Below are positions 22,805 through 31,562 of a DNA stretch of 33,379 nucleotides, in pieces. Source of the stretch: an uncultured Eubacteriaceae bacterium (GTDB taxonomy: Bacteria; Bacillota; Clostridia; Lachnospirales; CAG-274); the NCBI GenBank assembly GCA_947086655.1, contig CAMTZM010000027.1, positions 1-33,379 on the forward strand, written 5' to 3'. Numbering within the stretch: the stretch's first letter is position 1; each line of letters begins with the position of its first letter. The notes under the pieces are model-generated. The model saw nothing but the letters and a program-made list of their open reading frames with translations, ran no database searches and was not told the origin of the DNA. Made by a program: the position numbers and the translations under genes.

Positions 22805-23725
22805 GTGTTGAAAAAGTTAAAGCTTATTTATAATCCTAATTCAGGAGATAAAATGTTTAAAGATAATTTAGATTTATTTATAAAAAAAATGCAGGGTGAC
22901 GGAGGATATGAAGTACATCCTTTTAGAACAATTGAAAAAGGAGATATAGATAGGCATATTAATAAAATGAATGGAGATTATGACGCTTTGTGTGTTTCAG
23001 GGGGAGACGGCACACTTAATATTGTTATTAATGCGCTTATGAAAAATGGCAAAAATCATATACCAATAGGTATAATACCTTCGGGAACAGCTAATGATTT
23101 TGCAAGTTTTCTTAAAATTCCAAAAGATGTTGAAAGCGCTTGCGATGTAGTTTTAAATGGTGTTATATCAGATGTTGATTTAGGGTTTGGAGGAGACAAA
23201 TATTTTATTAATGTATGTGCCGGCGGTTTATTTTCTGATATATCGTCAAATGTTAATACACGTTTTAAAGACACAATAGGTAAGGCAGCCTATTACATAA
23301 AAGGAATTGAGCAAATTCCGGGATACAGACCTATACCTATGAGAATTACAAACAGCAAAGACGTTTTTGAGGAAGATATTTATTTATTTTTGGTTCTTAA
23401 CAGTTCGGGAACAGGAGGCGTTAAAAAACTTTCTCCTCAAGCGTCTGTAAATGATGGAATGTTTGATTTTGTTGCTTTTAAAGGTGTTGCACTTATTGAA
23501 CTTTCAAGTGTTATTGTTAAGTTTTTTAAAGGAGAGCATCTTAATGACGATAAAGTTATTTATTTTCAAGATAACTATATTAAAGTGGAAAATCTTGCAG
23601 ATGACAAAAGATATCTTCAAACGGATTTTGATGGTGAAAAAGGCCCTAATATGCCTTTTGAAATAAAAAATATACATGGGGCTGTTAAAATTTTTACACA
23701 TAAAGAAAGTGTTTCAGAAAACTAA
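22805..23725 (+). CDS. Diacylglycerol kinase-family lipid kinase (YegS/BmrU/DgkB-like)
   Basis: 306 residues with the DAGK_cat fold: phosphate-binding YNPNSGDK (9-16), nucleotide-binding SGGDGTLN (65-72) and GIIPSGTANDFA (89-100), then the C-terminal sandwich with VNDGMFDFVAFKG and TDFDGEKGPNMPFEI. Members phosphorylate diacylglycerol or related lipids with ATP; in Gram-positive bacteria DgkB recycles diacylglycerol from lipoteichoic acid synthesis. The exact substrate cannot be read here. The start is GTG at 22805 or, with better spacing from AGGAGG (eight bases), TTG at 22808. Confidence 0.88.
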   Translation: MLKKLKLIYNPNSGDKMFKDNLDLFIKKMQGDGGYEVHPFRTIEKGDIDRHINKMNGDYDALCVSGGDGTLNIVINALMKNGKNHIPIGIIPSGTANDFASFLKIPKDVESACDVVLNGVISDVDLGFGGDKYFINVCAGGLFSDISSNVNTRFKDTIGKAAYYIKGIEQIPGYRPIPMRITNSKDVFEEDIYLFLVLNSSGTGGVKKLSPQASVNDGMFDFVAFKGVALIELSSVIVKFFKGEHLNDDKVIYFQDNYIKVENLADDKRYLQTDFDGEKGPNMPFEIKNIHGAVKIFTHKESVSEN

Positions 23726-23776
23726 AAAATTAAACTATATTTATATAATTTATATACAAAGGAGAATTTATTTATT

Positions 23777-25474
23777 ATGGATTTTAAAGAAAAGATAGCA
23801 CAATTAATAAGTAATATTGTTGATATGAATAAGTCTGATATTAAAGAACTTATTGAAGTGCCGCAAAATTGCACTATGGGAGATTATGCTTTGCCATGCT
23901 TTAAGCTTGCTAAAGAGTTAAAAAAGAGTCCGGGTTTAATAGCAAAAGATATTACAGAAAAAATACCGGATGTTGAATATTTTGAAAAAGTAGGAGCAGT
24001 TAACGGATATGTTAATTTTTTTGTACAAAAAGAGTTTTTTATAAGTGGTATTTTATCTGATATTATAAATAAAAAAGAGGAATATGGAAAATCGGATTTA
24101 GGAAAAGGGAAAAATATTGTTATAGATTATTCATCTCCTAACGTAGCAAAGCCTTTTCATGCCGGACATTTGCGTTCTACTGTCATAGGAAAAGCTTTAT
24201 ATAATATTTTTAATTTTATAGGATATAACAGTATTGGGATTAACCATTTAGGAGATTGGGGAACTCAATTTGGAAAACTTATTATGGCTTATAAAAACTG
24301 GGGAGACAAAGAAACTGTTGAACGTGACGACGTTAAAGAATTAAGCCGTATTTATGTTAAGTATCATGAGGAATCTGAAAAAAATCCTTCTCTTGATGAT
24401 GAGGCAAGAGGTTGGTTTGTAAAAATGCAAAATGGAGATAAGGAAGCGCTTGACTTATGGAAATGGTTTATTGATATAAGCATGAAAGAATATAATAGAA
24501 TTTATGAAAGACTTAATATTAAGTTTGATTATTTTACAGGGGAAAGTTTTTATAATGATAAAATGGATGCGGTAGTTGATGAACTTAAAGAAAAAAATTT
24601 ACTTACTAAAAGTGAGGGTGCTGAGATAGTAGAACTTGATAATTTTAATATGCCGCCTTGTCTTATAATTAGAAGTGACGGAGGAACTTTATATCCTACG
24701 AGAGATATTTCAGCAGCTTTTTACCGCAAAAAGGAATATGATTTTGACAAATGTATTTATGTTACTGCTTTTGACCAAAATCTTCATTTTGCACAATGGT
24801 TTAAAGTTATTGAGCTTATGGGATATGATTGGAGTGATAGACTTATACATGTACCTTTTGGCCTTGTAAATTTACCTGATGGGAAAATGTCAACAAGAAG
24901 CGGACGTGTTGTTTTAATGGAAGATATTTTAAACAGTGCAGTTAATAAAGCAATTAATGTTATAAATGAAAAAAATCCCGAACTTGAAAACAAAGAACAG
25001 GTTGCCGAACAAGTTGGAATAGGAGCTATTATTTTTAATGATTTATACAACAGCAGAATTAAAAATGTTGTGCTTGATTTAGATAAAATGCTTAATTTTG
25101 ACGGAGAGACAGGACCATATGTACAATATACTTATGCACGTACATGCAGTTTGCTTAAAAAAGGGAATGTTGATGAAAATGGAATATTAGGAGAGAGTGA
25201 ATATATTACAGATGAGGCATCGTATAGGGTTATAAAGCTTTTAGAGGAATTTCCGGCAAAAGTTATTGATGCAGCTGATAAATATGAGCCTTATATCGTT
25301 ACAAGACATATAGTTGATATTTGTCAGGCGTTTAATAAATTTTATCATGACAATAACATATTGGGAAGTGAAGAAAAAATAAAAAAAGCAAGGCTTTCTC
25401 TTACTTTTGCTGTTAATTGTGTTATTAATTCGGGACTTAAAATTCTTGGAATTGATGCTCCAGAAAGAATGTAA
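23777..25474 (+). CDS. argS: Arginine-tRNA ligase
   Basis: 565 residues, typical length. This class I synthetase charges tRNA-Arg. The N-terminal tRNA D-loop-recognising domain (about 1-85, including NCTMGDYALPCFKLAKELKK) is followed by the HIGH-type motif HAGH (128-131, within SSPNVAKPFHAGHLRS). The KMSKS-equivalent KMST is at 370-373 in DGKMSTRSG. The DALR anticodon-binding domain ends the protein (FNKFYHDNNIL..). AAAGGAG lies upstream of the ATG. No T-box leader is visible in the short gap before it. It is followed by a highly structured non-coding region. Confidence 0.97.
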   Translation: MDFKEKIAQLISNIVDMNKSDIKELIEVPQNCTMGDYALPCFKLAKELKKSPGLIAKDITEKIPDVEYFEKVGAVNGYVNFFVQKEFFISGILSDIINKKEEYGKSDLGKGKNIVIDYSSPNVAKPFHAGHLRSTVIGKALYNIFNFIGYNSIGINHLGDWGTQFGKLIMAYKNWGDKETVERDDVKELSRIYVKYHEESEKNPSLDDEARGWFVKMQNGDKEALDLWKWFIDISMKEYNRIYERLNIKFDYFTGESFYNDKMDAVVDELKEKNLLTKSEGAEIVELDNFNMPPCLIIRSDGGTLYPTRDISAAFYRKKEYDFDKCIYVTAFDQNLHFAQWFKVIELMGYDWSDRLIHVPFGLVNLPDGKMSTRSGRVVLMEDILNSAVNKAINVINEKNPELENKEQVAEQVGIGAIIFNDLYNSRIKNVVLDLDKMLNFDGETGPYVQYTYARTCSLLKKGNVDENGILGESEYITDEASYRVIKLLEEFPAKVIDAADKYEPYIVTRHIVDICQAFNKFYHDNNILGSEEKIKKARLSLTFAVNCVINSGLKILGIDAPERM

Positions 25475-25540
25475 TTTAACCGACAGAAGAATTTTTCTTT
25501 TTTTTCAAAATATGAAACTTTGATTTTATATTTTTTTAAA
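25475..25540. other. T-rich 3' flank of argS
   Basis: A weak AAGAA/TTCTT hairpin with a long T-run follows the argS stop and may terminate it. The opening ATTTAACCGAC also occurs just past the dnaA stop on the minus strand (3913-3923). Confidence 0.35.
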
Positions 25541-25835
25541 GACTAAGCGAAATTTAATTAAATACTTAAATTTCGCTTTCAGCGTGTCGACAAAGTCGAC
25601 AACGCTGTCATCGAAAAAAAAGTTTTCGATGATTTTAAGCAGAAGAATAAAGAGACGTTTCTTCGTACAAGGCTTGAAAGCCCTTGAAACGTCTCTTTTC
25701 CTCAAACGGGCAAAGCCCGTTTTGCGGATTAAAGTCTGCGACGCTTTTTCCATAAATTAAAGTTTAAAAAAATTTTGACTTTTTCGACAGTCTGAAGCGA
25801 AATTTAATTAAATACTTAAATTTCGCTTTTTTTAT
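25541..25835. repeat. Multi-hairpin non-coding element bounded by identical 35-bp palindromic repeats
   Basis: The same 35-bp sequence occurs at 25545-25579 and 25795-25829, exactly 250 bp apart. Each copy is a 13-bp stem AAGCGAAATTTAA/TTAAATTTCGCTT with an 8-base loop. Between them lie four clear hairpins in tandem: 25580-25607 (12 bp, loop AAA, one bulged A), 25608-25632 (10 bp perfect), 25649-25698 (13 bp perfect, AAAGAGACGTTTC, with a nested 25669-25685 hairpin), and 25704-25722 (8 bp perfect, AAACGGGC, loop AAA). A weaker one may form at 25724-25739. A T-run after the right copy could terminate plus-strand transcripts. It carries no transposase. A 75-codon minus-strand frame through it appears to be a by-product of the palindromes. 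Confidence 0.85.
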
Positions 25836-25962
25836 TTTATTAATAAACTTTTTGATTTATTTGCCGTATTTATTTTTGTAATTAATTAGTATAAGACACT
25901 GATAAAAAAAACCGCGGGCAGTGTATTATTTGAAATTTTTATTTTTTAAAGGAGGTTTTATA
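25836..25962. other. Leader of the B-box membrane-protein gene
   Basis: AT-rich, no gene. ACACTG (25896-25901) and CAGTGT (25919-25924) can pair around an A-run followed by CCGCGGG, forming a leader hairpin about 24 bases before the AAAGGAGG site. I see no convincing promoter. Confidence 0.3.
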
Positions 25963-26622
25963 ATGAGTAACTGTAAATATCATTCAGACAAGCCGGCTGT
26001 AAATACTTGTTGTAAGTGCGGTGATTGGATTTGTGACGATTGTGCTGTTGAAATAAATGGAAGAGTTTATTGTAAAAGTTGTTTAAGCCGTTGTACAAGT
26101 GAATTTGATGGGACTTCTTCACATTCTCATAAAGTAACTTCATCAAACAATCCAAGTTCTTTCTTTGTATTTTGTCTCTCTTTTATTCCCGGAGCTGGGC
26201 ATATGTATGAGGGGCTTATGAAAAGAGGTTTAATGATTATGTCCTCTTTCTTTGCTTTAGGGTATTTATCCGGAACTGTTTCAGGTATTTTTACTTCTGT
26301 ATGTTTTATTTTATGGATTTGGAATTTTTTTGATGCTTTTGAATGTCGGAAAAAAATTATATCTGGCATACATGTAAATGATGATTTTAATGATATCAAA
26401 TCTTTTGTTATTCAAAACAAAGTATTTATTATAGGTTTTCTTGGAATAGTTTTTGCTGTTGAAATACTTGATTATTTAAGAATGAGTATGGACTTTTTTA
26501 TTGGACCTTATCATCATATAATAAGTAATGGGCTTGTGTTTGTATTTATTGCTTTAGGTATATATATTATTTTCTTTAAAGATAAAAACAGCACAAAGAA
26601 AAAAGATGATGACAAGCAATAA
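25963..26622 (+). CDS. B-box zinc-finger multi-pass membrane protein
   Basis: 219 residues. The N-terminus is a compact B-box-type zinc finger: Cys4/His7, Cys16/Cys19, Cys24/Cys27 and Cys37/Cys40. After a Ser/His-rich linker come several hydrophobic helices beginning with FFVFCLSFIPGAGHMYEGLMKRGL, a TM2-domain-like segment (G-x-G-x-x-Y-x-G-x-x-x-R-G), then helices near 107-133, 148-165 and 178-198. The C-terminal tail is charged (KDKNSTKKKDDDKQ). Such proteins are common in Clostridia, but no function is established that I can name. The ATG follows a perfect AAAGGAGG; a terminator ends the unit. Confidence 0.75.
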   Translation: MSNCKYHSDKPAVNTCCKCGDWICDDCAVEINGRVYCKSCLSRCTSEFDGTSSHSHKVTSSNNPSSFFVFCLSFIPGAGHMYEGLMKRGLMIMSSFFALGYLSGTVSGIFTSVCFILWIWNFFDAFECRKKIISGIHVNDDFNDIKSFVIQNKVFIIGFLGIVFAVEILDYLRMSMDFFIGPYHHIISNGLVFVFIALGIYIIFFKDKNSTKKKDDDKQ

Positions 26623-26652
26623 TAAAAACAATATAAATAATTTTAAAAAAGC

Positions 26653-26690
26653 AGTGCCTTTAGTTATGAATATATCTAAAGGCACTTTTT
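26653..26690 (+). terminator. Intrinsic terminator after the B-box gene
   Basis: A perfect 11-bp stem (AGTGCCTTTAG at 26653-26663, complement at 26676-26686) with a 12-base loop is followed by a T-run. A run of A residues just before the stem would also give a U-tract on the minus strand. Confidence 0.88.
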
Positions 26691-26709
26691 GATTTATTTA
26701 TTTTTGGAT

Positions 26710-26725
26710 TGTTTCACGTGAAACA
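26710..26725. other. parS: parS centromere site 1
   Basis: TGTTTCACGTGAAACA is a perfect 16-bp palindrome matching the bacterial parS consensus recognised by ParB/Spo0J. Symmetry extends outward to 20 bp (26708-26727). It lies about 180 bp upstream of parA. Confidence 0.95.
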
Positions 26726-26797
26726 ATTTTTTGTTGCCATATTTCTCTAAAAATCGTATAAAGTGTAAAAAAATGAATGAAATAAATACTTTGAAAA

Positions 26798-26813
26798 TGT
26801 TTCACGTGAAACA
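26798..26813. other. parS: parS centromere site 2
   Basis: A second identical TGTTTCACGTGAAACA, 88 bp from the first, with A/T symmetry extending it to about 24 bp. It overlaps the predicted -35 region of the parA promoter. Confidence 0.95.
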
Positions 26814-26828
26814 TTTTTGTGATATAAT
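26800..26828 (+). promoter_or_regulatory. Predicted parA-parB promoter overlapping parS site 2
   Basis: An extended -10 element (TGATATAAT; hexamer TATAAT at 26823-26828) lies 75 bases before the parA start. Counting 17 bp upstream gives TTTCAC (26800-26805), which is inside parS site 2. ParB bound there should affect transcription of its own operon. Confidence 0.6.
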
Positions 26829-26902
26829 TAAAATTACAAAAAAACATATGTAAATTTATGAAAATTGTTTTTTGTAAAATAAAATTAAAAAGGAGGATGA
26901 AA

Positions 26903-27670
26903 ATGGGACGAATAATAGCAGTGGCAAATCAAAAGGGAGGAGTCGGAAAGACGACTACAAATATAAATCTTTGTGCAAGTTTAGCGAAATTAGGTAAAAA
27001 GGTGCTTACTATTGACCTTGACCCTCAAGGAAATACAAGCAGCGGTCTTGGAGTAGATAAAAATGAAACAGAGTTTACAGTTTATAATCTTCTGATTGGA
27101 AACGCTGATATAGATGATATAATTAAAAATATAGAAGGTTTTGATAAATTTGATATACTTCCTTCAAACATAGAATTGTCAGGAGCTGAAATTGAACTCA
27201 TTGATGTTGAAAAAAGAGAATATGTTTTAAAGGAGGCGCTTAAAAAAGTTAAAAGAAAATATGATTTTATTATAATTGACTGTCCCCCATCTTTAAGTGT
27301 TTTAACACTTAATGCTCTTACAGCGGCTGATTCGGTAATTGTTCCTCTGCAATGTGAGTACTATGCGCTTGAGGGGCTTACACAGCTTATACACACTATT
27401 AATCTTGTAAAGGAAAAACTAAATAGCAAATTGAAAATGGAAGGTGTTGTTTTTACTATGTATGATTCTCGTACAAATCTTTCATCACAAGTTGTTGAGG
27501 AAGTAAAAAAATATCTTCCAAACGATATATATAAAAGTATTATACCAAGAAATGTTAGATTAAGCGAAGCGCCAAGTCATGGTATTCCTATTAATTTATA
27601 TGATTCAAAATCAAAAGGCGCTGAAGCGTACGCTATGCTTGCCGAAGAAGTGATAAATAGGAGGAATTAA
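26903..27670 (+). CDS. parA: Chromosome partitioning ATPase ParA (Soj)
   Basis: 255 residues. A deviant-Walker ATPase that binds DNA non-specifically as an ATP dimer and, with ParB-parS, segregates origins; in Bacillus, Soj also regulates DnaA. Motifs are KGGVGKTT (11-18), IDLDPQGN, FIIIDCPPSL and a C-terminal VRLSEAPSHG. The start is the ATG at 26903, six bases after AAGGAGG. An ATG at 26897 touches the site, and the frame continues upstream without support. It is one base from parB and preceded by two parS sites. Confidence 0.97.
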   Translation: MGRIIAVANQKGGVGKTTTNINLCASLAKLGKKVLTIDLDPQGNTSSGLGVDKNETEFTVYNLLIGNADIDDIIKNIEGFDKFDILPSNIELSGAEIELIDVEKREYVLKEALKKVKRKYDFIIIDCPPSLSVLTLNALTAADSVIVPLQCEYYALEGLTQLIHTINLVKEKLNSKLKMEGVVFTMYDSRTNLSSQVVEEVKKYLPNDIYKSIIPRNVRLSEAPSHGIPINLYDSKSKGAEAYAMLAEEVINRRN

Positions 27671-27671
27671 T

Positions 27672-28604
27672 ATGAATTCTAAAAAAGGTTTGGGTAAAGG
27701 CCTTAACGCTTTGTTCAGTGAGAGTAAAAAGGAAAGCAGCGAAAAAAAAGTAAACGATTCATTAAAATTAAAGGATTATAATGATACTGATAATTTAGTT
27801 ATTGATGAGGATATAAATAATGTGTATCCTAATAAACGGCAGCCAAGAAAAAGTTTTGATGAAGATAAATTAAAAGAATTGGCTGGTTCAATTTATGAAA
27901 TGGGAATTATACAACCTCTTATTGTTAGAAAAAATGAAGACGGATATGAAATTATTGCAGGAGAGAGGAGGTGGCGTGCTGCAAGGCTGGCAGGGCTTAA
28001 AACTGTACCTGTTATTGTAAAGGATTTTGACGAAATGAAAAGGCTTGAGGCGGCTTTGATTGAAAATGTACAAAGGGAAAATCTTAATCCTATTGAGGAA
28101 GCTGTTACATATAAAAGGTTTTCAGAGGAGTTTAATTTGAATCAAGAGGAAATAGCAGTAAAGGTAGGAAAAAGCCGGGCTGCTGTTGCTAATGCTGTAA
28201 GACTTCTCAATCTTGATATAAGAGTTCAGAATTTTTTGAGAGAAGGAAAGATTACAAGCGGACATGCAAGAAGTATTCTTTCATTAAATGATAACGATAA
28301 ACAATTTGAGTTTGCTGAAAAAATTATAGAAGAACAGCTAAGCGTTAGAGAAAGTGAGGAAATAGCAAGAACATATAATGTAAATAAAATTAAAGAAAGC
28401 AAAACAGATGAAAAAAAGAATGATAATACTCAAAAAAATGAGGTTTATAAGTCTATCGAAAAAACAATGAATAATATATTTGGAACAAAAGTAAATATTA
28501 AAAATGGAAAAAATAAAGGCAGAATTGAAATTGAGTATTATTCACAAGAAGAACTTGACAGAATTGTGTGTCTTATAAATAAATTAGAAAGCAGCAGTAA
28601 CTGA
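27672..28604 (+). CDS. parB: Chromosome partitioning protein ParB (Spo0J)
   Basis: 310 residues. A CTP-dependent DNA clamp that loads at parS and spreads along the chromosome. The basic N-terminus KKGLGKGLNALF is typical of chromosomal ParBs. It is followed by the CTP-binding motifs GERRWRA (97-103) and ENVQREN (131-137), and a helix-turn-helix for parS recognition (about 158-180, EEIAVKVGKSRAAVANAVRLL). A charged linker leads to a C-terminal dimerisation domain (about 265-310). Its ribosome-binding site lies in the end of parA and only one base separates the genes. The identical parS sites just upstream of parA are its expected targets. Confidence 0.97.
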   Translation: MNSKKGLGKGLNALFSESKKESSEKKVNDSLKLKDYNDTDNLVIDEDINNVYPNKRQPRKSFDEDKLKELAGSIYEMGIIQPLIVRKNEDGYEIIAGERRWRAARLAGLKTVPVIVKDFDEMKRLEAALIENVQRENLNPIEEAVTYKRFSEEFNLNQEEIAVKVGKSRAAVANAVRLLNLDIRVQNFLREGKITSGHARSILSLNDNDKQFEFAEKIIEEQLSVRESEEIARTYNVNKIKESKTDEKKNDNTQKNEVYKSIEKTMNNIFGTKVNIKNGKNKGRIEIEYYSQEELDRIVCLINKLESSSN

Positions 28605-28655
28605 TTTTTTTAGATACATAAGATGAAATTAGATTAAATGTGAGGAGTTTTTTAA

Positions 28656-29186
28656 ATGAGTATTTTAACTGATAACAATTATATTTTGATAGTTCTGATA
28701 TCTATTTCTGTTATAGTTTTAATTGGAATTATATTGGATGTTATAGAATTTTATAAAATTGGAAAAACTATAAAACGTATAGATAAGTTTATGTCAGATA
28801 AAAGTGAGTCACTGAATTTTGAAGAAATGCTTATAAAACATATTAATAATATTAATTCACTTAGTGAAAAATACACACAAAGTGAAAAAATAATGGATAT
28901 TAAATATAATAAACTTGCCGAAGGTATAGACAGCATTAATTCAAGAATGAAATTTTGTGTACAAAAGGTTGGTCTTGTAAGATATAACCCTTTTGAAGAT
29001 GTTGGGGGAGAGTTTTCATTTGTTATAGCTCTTTTAGATGACGAAAATAACGGAATAGTATTAAGCAGCATTTATTCAAGAGAAGGCTGCTATACTTATG
29101 CAAAACCTATTGAAAAAGGAGTATGCGTAAAATATAAACTTTCAGAGGAGGAAGAACAGGCTATAAAAATAGCTAAAAAGATATGA
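28656..29186 (+). CDS. DUF4446 family membrane-anchored protein
   Basis: 176 residues. One N-terminal helix (about 9-28), a coiled-coil-prone middle (about 35-95) and a conserved C-terminal domain with KVGLVRYNPFEDVGGEFSF and YAKPIEKG....LSEEEEQAI. This is the DUF4446 pattern, a family commonly found directly after parB in Clostridia; its function is unestablished. GAGGAG lies upstream of the ATG. The stop overlaps the next start as ATGA, so it is cotranscribed with the HAD gene and probably with parAB. The context suggests a link to chromosome segregation or sporulation; that is inference. Confidence 0.88.
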   Translation: MSILTDNNYILIVLISISVIVLIGIILDVIEFYKIGKTIKRIDKFMSDKSESLNFEEMLIKHINNINSLSEKYTQSEKIMDIKYNKLAEGIDSINSRMKFCVQKVGLVRYNPFEDVGGEFSFVIALLDDENNGIVLSSIYSREGCYTYAKPIEKGVCVKYKLSEEEEQAIKIAKKI

Positions 29187-29983
29187 ATAAATATAAAATG
29201 ATTCTTTGCGACCTTGATGGCACTCTTTTAAATGATAACGGTGAAATAAATGATATAGATAAAGCTTTTGTAAAAATGGCTGTAAAAAATGGAGTTGAAT
29301 TTATAATATGTACAGGGCGTTCGTTTATGTCCGCAGAGAGATTTTACAAAGAACTTGAAATTTTAAAAGAAGAAAACATAGGTATATTTTATAACGGTTC
29401 TCTTATTTATGATATTGTTTCAAAAAAGATTTTTTATGAGCAAAGAATAAAAATACATGATACAATTGATATAATAAAGAAGTGCAGTAATTTTAAAGCA
29501 GATATAATTGTTTATATAGGTGATAAGCCTGTTGTTGAAAAAGTCACCCCTTTAATTGATATGTATATGAAAAGGTCTTTAATATCTCCTTTTATATGCA
29601 AAGATTTTAATGCTTATATTGATTGCGATGTGTCAAAAATTCTTTTAAAAGGAGATAATTCTGATTTAAAAAAAGCAATGGATTATTTTCAAAAAGACGG
29701 TCGCAATGTATTTTTTTCTTCCGATACGCTTCTTGAGTTTAATCCTATAAATATAACCAAAGGAAGCGCTGTAAAAGAAATAGCAAAAATTAAAAATATT
29801 GATATAAAAAATGTCATTGCAATAGGAGATACTTTTAATGATTTGGATATGATAAAAACAGCCGGTTTAGGAGCTGTTCCATTAAATGCATCTTATGAAA
29901 TTAAAAATAACGCCGACTATGTATGCGAAAATGATAACAATAACGGTGCTGTAAGTGAGATTATAAAAAAGTTTGTTTTATAA
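29183..29983 (+). CDS. HAD superfamily hydrolase, Cof/IIB type
   Basis: 266 residues. Motif I DLDGTL supplies the nucleophile Asp10 and general acid Asp12. Motif II is in FIICTGRS. Motif IV IGDTFNDLDM supplies Mg2+-binding Asp216 and Asp220, and a Cof-type cap lies between. These enzymes are usually phosphatases for sugar phosphates, flavin or pyridoxal phosphate; the substrate cannot be predicted. The start overlaps the DUF4446 stop by four bases. A GC-rich hairpin begins at the base after its stop. Confidence 0.92.
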   Translation: MNKYKMILCDLDGTLLNDNGEINDIDKAFVKMAVKNGVEFIICTGRSFMSAERFYKELEILKEENIGIFYNGSLIYDIVSKKIFYEQRIKIHDTIDIIKKCSNFKADIIVYIGDKPVVEKVTPLIDMYMKRSLISPFICKDFNAYIDCDVSKILLKGDNSDLKKAMDYFQKDGRNVFFSSDTLLEFNPINITKGSAVKEIAKIKNIDIKNVIAIGDTFNDLDMIKTAGLGAVPLNASYEIKNNADYVCENDNNNGAVSEIIKKFVL

Positions 29984-30010
29984 GCCGCCGTAGGGGGATT
30001 TTACGGCGGC
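29984..30010. repeat. GC-rich hairpin immediately after the HAD gene
   Basis: GCCGCCGTA (29984-29992) and TACGGCGGC (30002-30010) form a perfect 9-bp stem with a 9-base loop. Its GC content is far above the surroundings. No T-run follows on either strand, so it is not a classical terminator; the next G-rich block GTTGGGGGAT repeats part of the loop. Confidence 0.7.
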
Positions 30011-30120
30011 GTTGGGGGATATTAAAAAAGGTTGTAATTAATTACAGTAATATTATTAACATTTAAAAAAAATTATATACATAATTTTTTAAAAAATTTT
30101 TGTTTTTTTATAGCGGGGGT

Positions 30121-30149
30121 TTGAATAATTTTTCCATATATGTTATAAT
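30121..30149 (+). promoter_or_regulatory. Sigma-A promoter of serS
   Basis: TTGAAT (30121-30126), a 17-bp spacer and a perfect TATAAT (30144-30149) predict a transcript starting near 30156, giving a leader of about 54 bases. Confidence 0.82.
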
Positions 30150-30161
30150 AATATGATTAAT

Positions 30162-30186
30162 GAAACGCTGATTAATTCAGTGTTTC
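30162..30186 (+). promoter_or_regulatory. serS leader hairpin
   Basis: GAAACGCTGA (30162-30171) pairs with TCAGTGTTTC (30177-30186) over 10 bp with one G-U pair and a 5-base loop, right after the predicted start of transcription and eight bases before AGGAGG. The leader is too short for a T-box and has no T-box sequence. The hairpin could stabilise the message or affect ribosome access. Confidence 0.5.
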
Positions 30187-30191
30187 TCTAA

Positions 30192-31484
<1,293 letters not shown>

Positions 31485-31502
31485 ATATTTGTTTAATTAA
31501 AG

Positions 31503-31542
31503 CGTATCAGAAAACTAAAATATATGTTTTCAGATACGTTTT
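31503..31542 (+). terminator. Intrinsic terminator after serS
   Basis: CGTATCAGAAAAC (31503-31515) pairs with GTTTTCAGATACG (31526-31538) at 12 of 13 positions, followed by four T residues. It separates serS from the radical SAM gene. Confidence 0.75.
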
Positions 31543-31562
31543 AAGATTAGAGAGGTAATATT

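Noticed and set aside
29984..30010. GC-rich hairpin as a terminator for the HAD gene
   Set aside because: No T-run follows the stem on either strand, so it is listed as a repeat/hairpin.
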